Source of the DNA: Oscillospiraceae bacterium | GTDB taxonomy: Bacteria > Bacillota > Clostridia > Oscillospirales > Oscillospiraceae | Direction: 5' to 3' | Length of the DNA stretch: 6,201 nt | Assembly: GCA_020025395.1 (NCBI GenBank) | Contig: JAHHSE010000088.1 | Location: 1-6,201 of the forward strand | Shown: positions 5,556 to 6,201 of the stretch, piece by piece | Layout: each line of letters begins with the position of its first letter | How positions within the stretch are numbered: position 1 is the stretch's first letter | The notes under the pieces: model-generated | Databases searched by the model: none | Seen by the model: only the letters and a program-made list of their open reading frames with translations | What the model was told of the DNA's origin: nothing | Position numbers and translations under genes: made by a program

Positions 5556-5590
5556 GAACCCCTGTTTTCACCGAATGAAAACAGGGGTTC
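5556..5590 (-). terminator. Perfect 15-bp hairpin over the transposase stop codon
   Basis: GAACCCCTGTTTTCA (5556-5570) pairs perfectly with TGAAAACAGGGGTTC (5576-5590) around a five-base loop. The TGA of the transposase remnant (5568-5570) lies inside the stem. Only a short TTT follows on the minus strand. Because it overlaps the end of the transposase frame, it was probably carried in as the 3' end of the insertion sequence. Confidence 0.55.
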
Positions 5591-6201
5591 CGGTCCCATT
5601 TGGGGAAAGAAGGGAAACTATCCTGGGGAAAACGGAGTTCTCCCAACTCCGATTTGCCGGCTTTTTCAGATTCATGGCAGCATATTGAAGCCTGCCCAAC
5701 TGGTAACAGCGTCCGGACCTCTGTGATGCGTATCACGCATGGCGTGTTTTCCTTGGCGTCCGCAAAAACACGCTCAATCGTTTTTTCATCGGGCATAGAT
5801 TTTCTTGCCTATTTTGGTATTGCGGATGGCCTCCGCAATATCCGGATCTTCCTGCCAGATAGGAGTGGTCATTCCCTTTTGCCCCTTTTCATTGACTCCG
5901 CATTTGAATTTACATGGGCAGGATGGGGATTCTTCCCTGCTTTGTTCAGAAGATGCTCGAAAATTTCGATGGTTCTCTCTTCAGGAAACCCAAATCTCCC
6001 GGTATGTCTGGCGTAACGATGCAATTCCAAACAAATGCGAAAGCCATTTTCATCAGAACAAAGGGGTCTATACCCGGTCTCCCGTTGTCATGGCAGTAAT
6101 ATGGAAACAGCTTCTCATACAACCACTCATCGTCCATGACCGTTTCCACTTTGCAAAGCAAATGATCTTTGGGTACCGGTGCCTCCCAATCTGTCACCGC
6201 T
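5568..6201 (-). pseudogene. Degraded, internally deleted IS1182-type transposase
   Basis: Pieces of one transposase can be followed in order across three minus-strand frames. The 6201-6044 piece reads PKDHLLCKVE, YYCHDNGRPGIDPFVLMKM, the usual N-terminal domain (DUF772 type). The frame then shifts, and 6043-5993 reads LSHLFGIASLRQTYREI. A short IEIFEHLLNKA follows in the third frame (5970-5938). Next, 5929-5789 gives the cysteine-rich SCPCKFKCGVNEKG, then TTPIWQEDPDIAEAI and NTKIGKKIYAR. Another shift gives KTIERVFADAKEN (about 5783-5745), and a last one gives QYAAMNLKKPANRSWEN and a stop at 5568. An intact family member is about 450-500 codons; this stretch holds about 210. The DDE catalytic region between the N-terminal piece and the cysteine-rich piece is deleted. 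The element cannot encode an active transposase. Its start lies beyond the window edge. Confidence 0.85.
5568..6201 (-). mobile_element. Partial IS1182-family insertion sequence relic
   Basis: The transposase pseudogene and the hairpin over its stop codon mark the remains of an insertion sequence that entered just downstream of the amidohydrolase. I could not identify terminal inverted repeats or a target-site duplication: the right end is outside the window, and the left end may lie anywhere between about 5490 and 5568. It inserted in an intergenic position, so no neighbouring gene is broken. Confidence 0.6.

Noticed and set aside
5633..5651. CGGAGTT/AACTCCG hairpin followed by TTTT on the minus strand
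   Set aside because: It falls inside the C-terminal coding piece of the transposase relic (around NRSWENSVF), so it is better explained as coding sequence than as a terminator.
1..6201. CRISPR array, tRNA, rRNA, toxin-antitoxin or phage-defence cassette
   Set aside because: I found no regularly spaced direct repeats, no tRNA-like cloverleaf or rRNA segment, and no gene pair or domain set typical of defence or toxin systems. All well-supported genes are single-gene units of ordinary families.

Overview
The window looks like chromosomal DNA from a strictly anaerobic, fairly GC-rich clostridial Bacillota, most like gut Oscillospiraceae (inference). The grounds are strong AGGAGG-type ribosome binding sites, sigma-A promoters with 17-bp spacers, a desulforedoxin-type superoxide reductase, a stand-alone murC, and remnants of a clostridial-type serine recombinase and an IS1182-like transposase. 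No marker here fixes the genus.

Layout. Positions 1-600 are mostly decayed DNA: an A/T-flanked terminator hairpin (125-172) and a fragment of a large serine recombinase (about 326-571). A MerR regulator with a BmrR/GyrI-like C-terminal domain lies on the minus strand (605-1426). It is divergent from desulfoferrodoxin (1711-2079, plus), and each gene has its own recognisable promoter. A long hairpin with a T8 tract ends the desulfoferrodoxin transcript. A second 18-bp inverted repeat separates it from murC, which converges on it (2299-3681, minus). murC is in turn divergent from an Amidohydrolase_3/YtcJ-like metal hydrolase (3900-5489, plus), with clear back-to-back promoters in the 218-bp gap. 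From 5490 to the end come a pair of hairpins and a degraded, internally deleted IS1182-type transposase on the minus strand (5568-6201, running off the window).

How the parts work together. The best supported physiology is oxygen tolerance: desulfoferrodoxin reduces superoxide without making oxygen. A 15-bp perfect palindrome sits on its predicted transcription start and is a good candidate operator. The neighbouring MerR protein may or may not act there. murC supplies the L-alanine addition step of peptidoglycan precursor synthesis. The amidohydrolase has an intact-looking active-site set, but its substrate cannot be read from sequence. I see no sign that these genes form one pathway.

I looked for a new multi-gene system and did not find one. 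The points most worth checking are small regulatory structures: the palindrome at desulfoferrodoxin, a dyad across the amidohydrolase -10 box, and a hairpin in the murC leader. The reconstruction of the two mobile-element relics is also worth checking.
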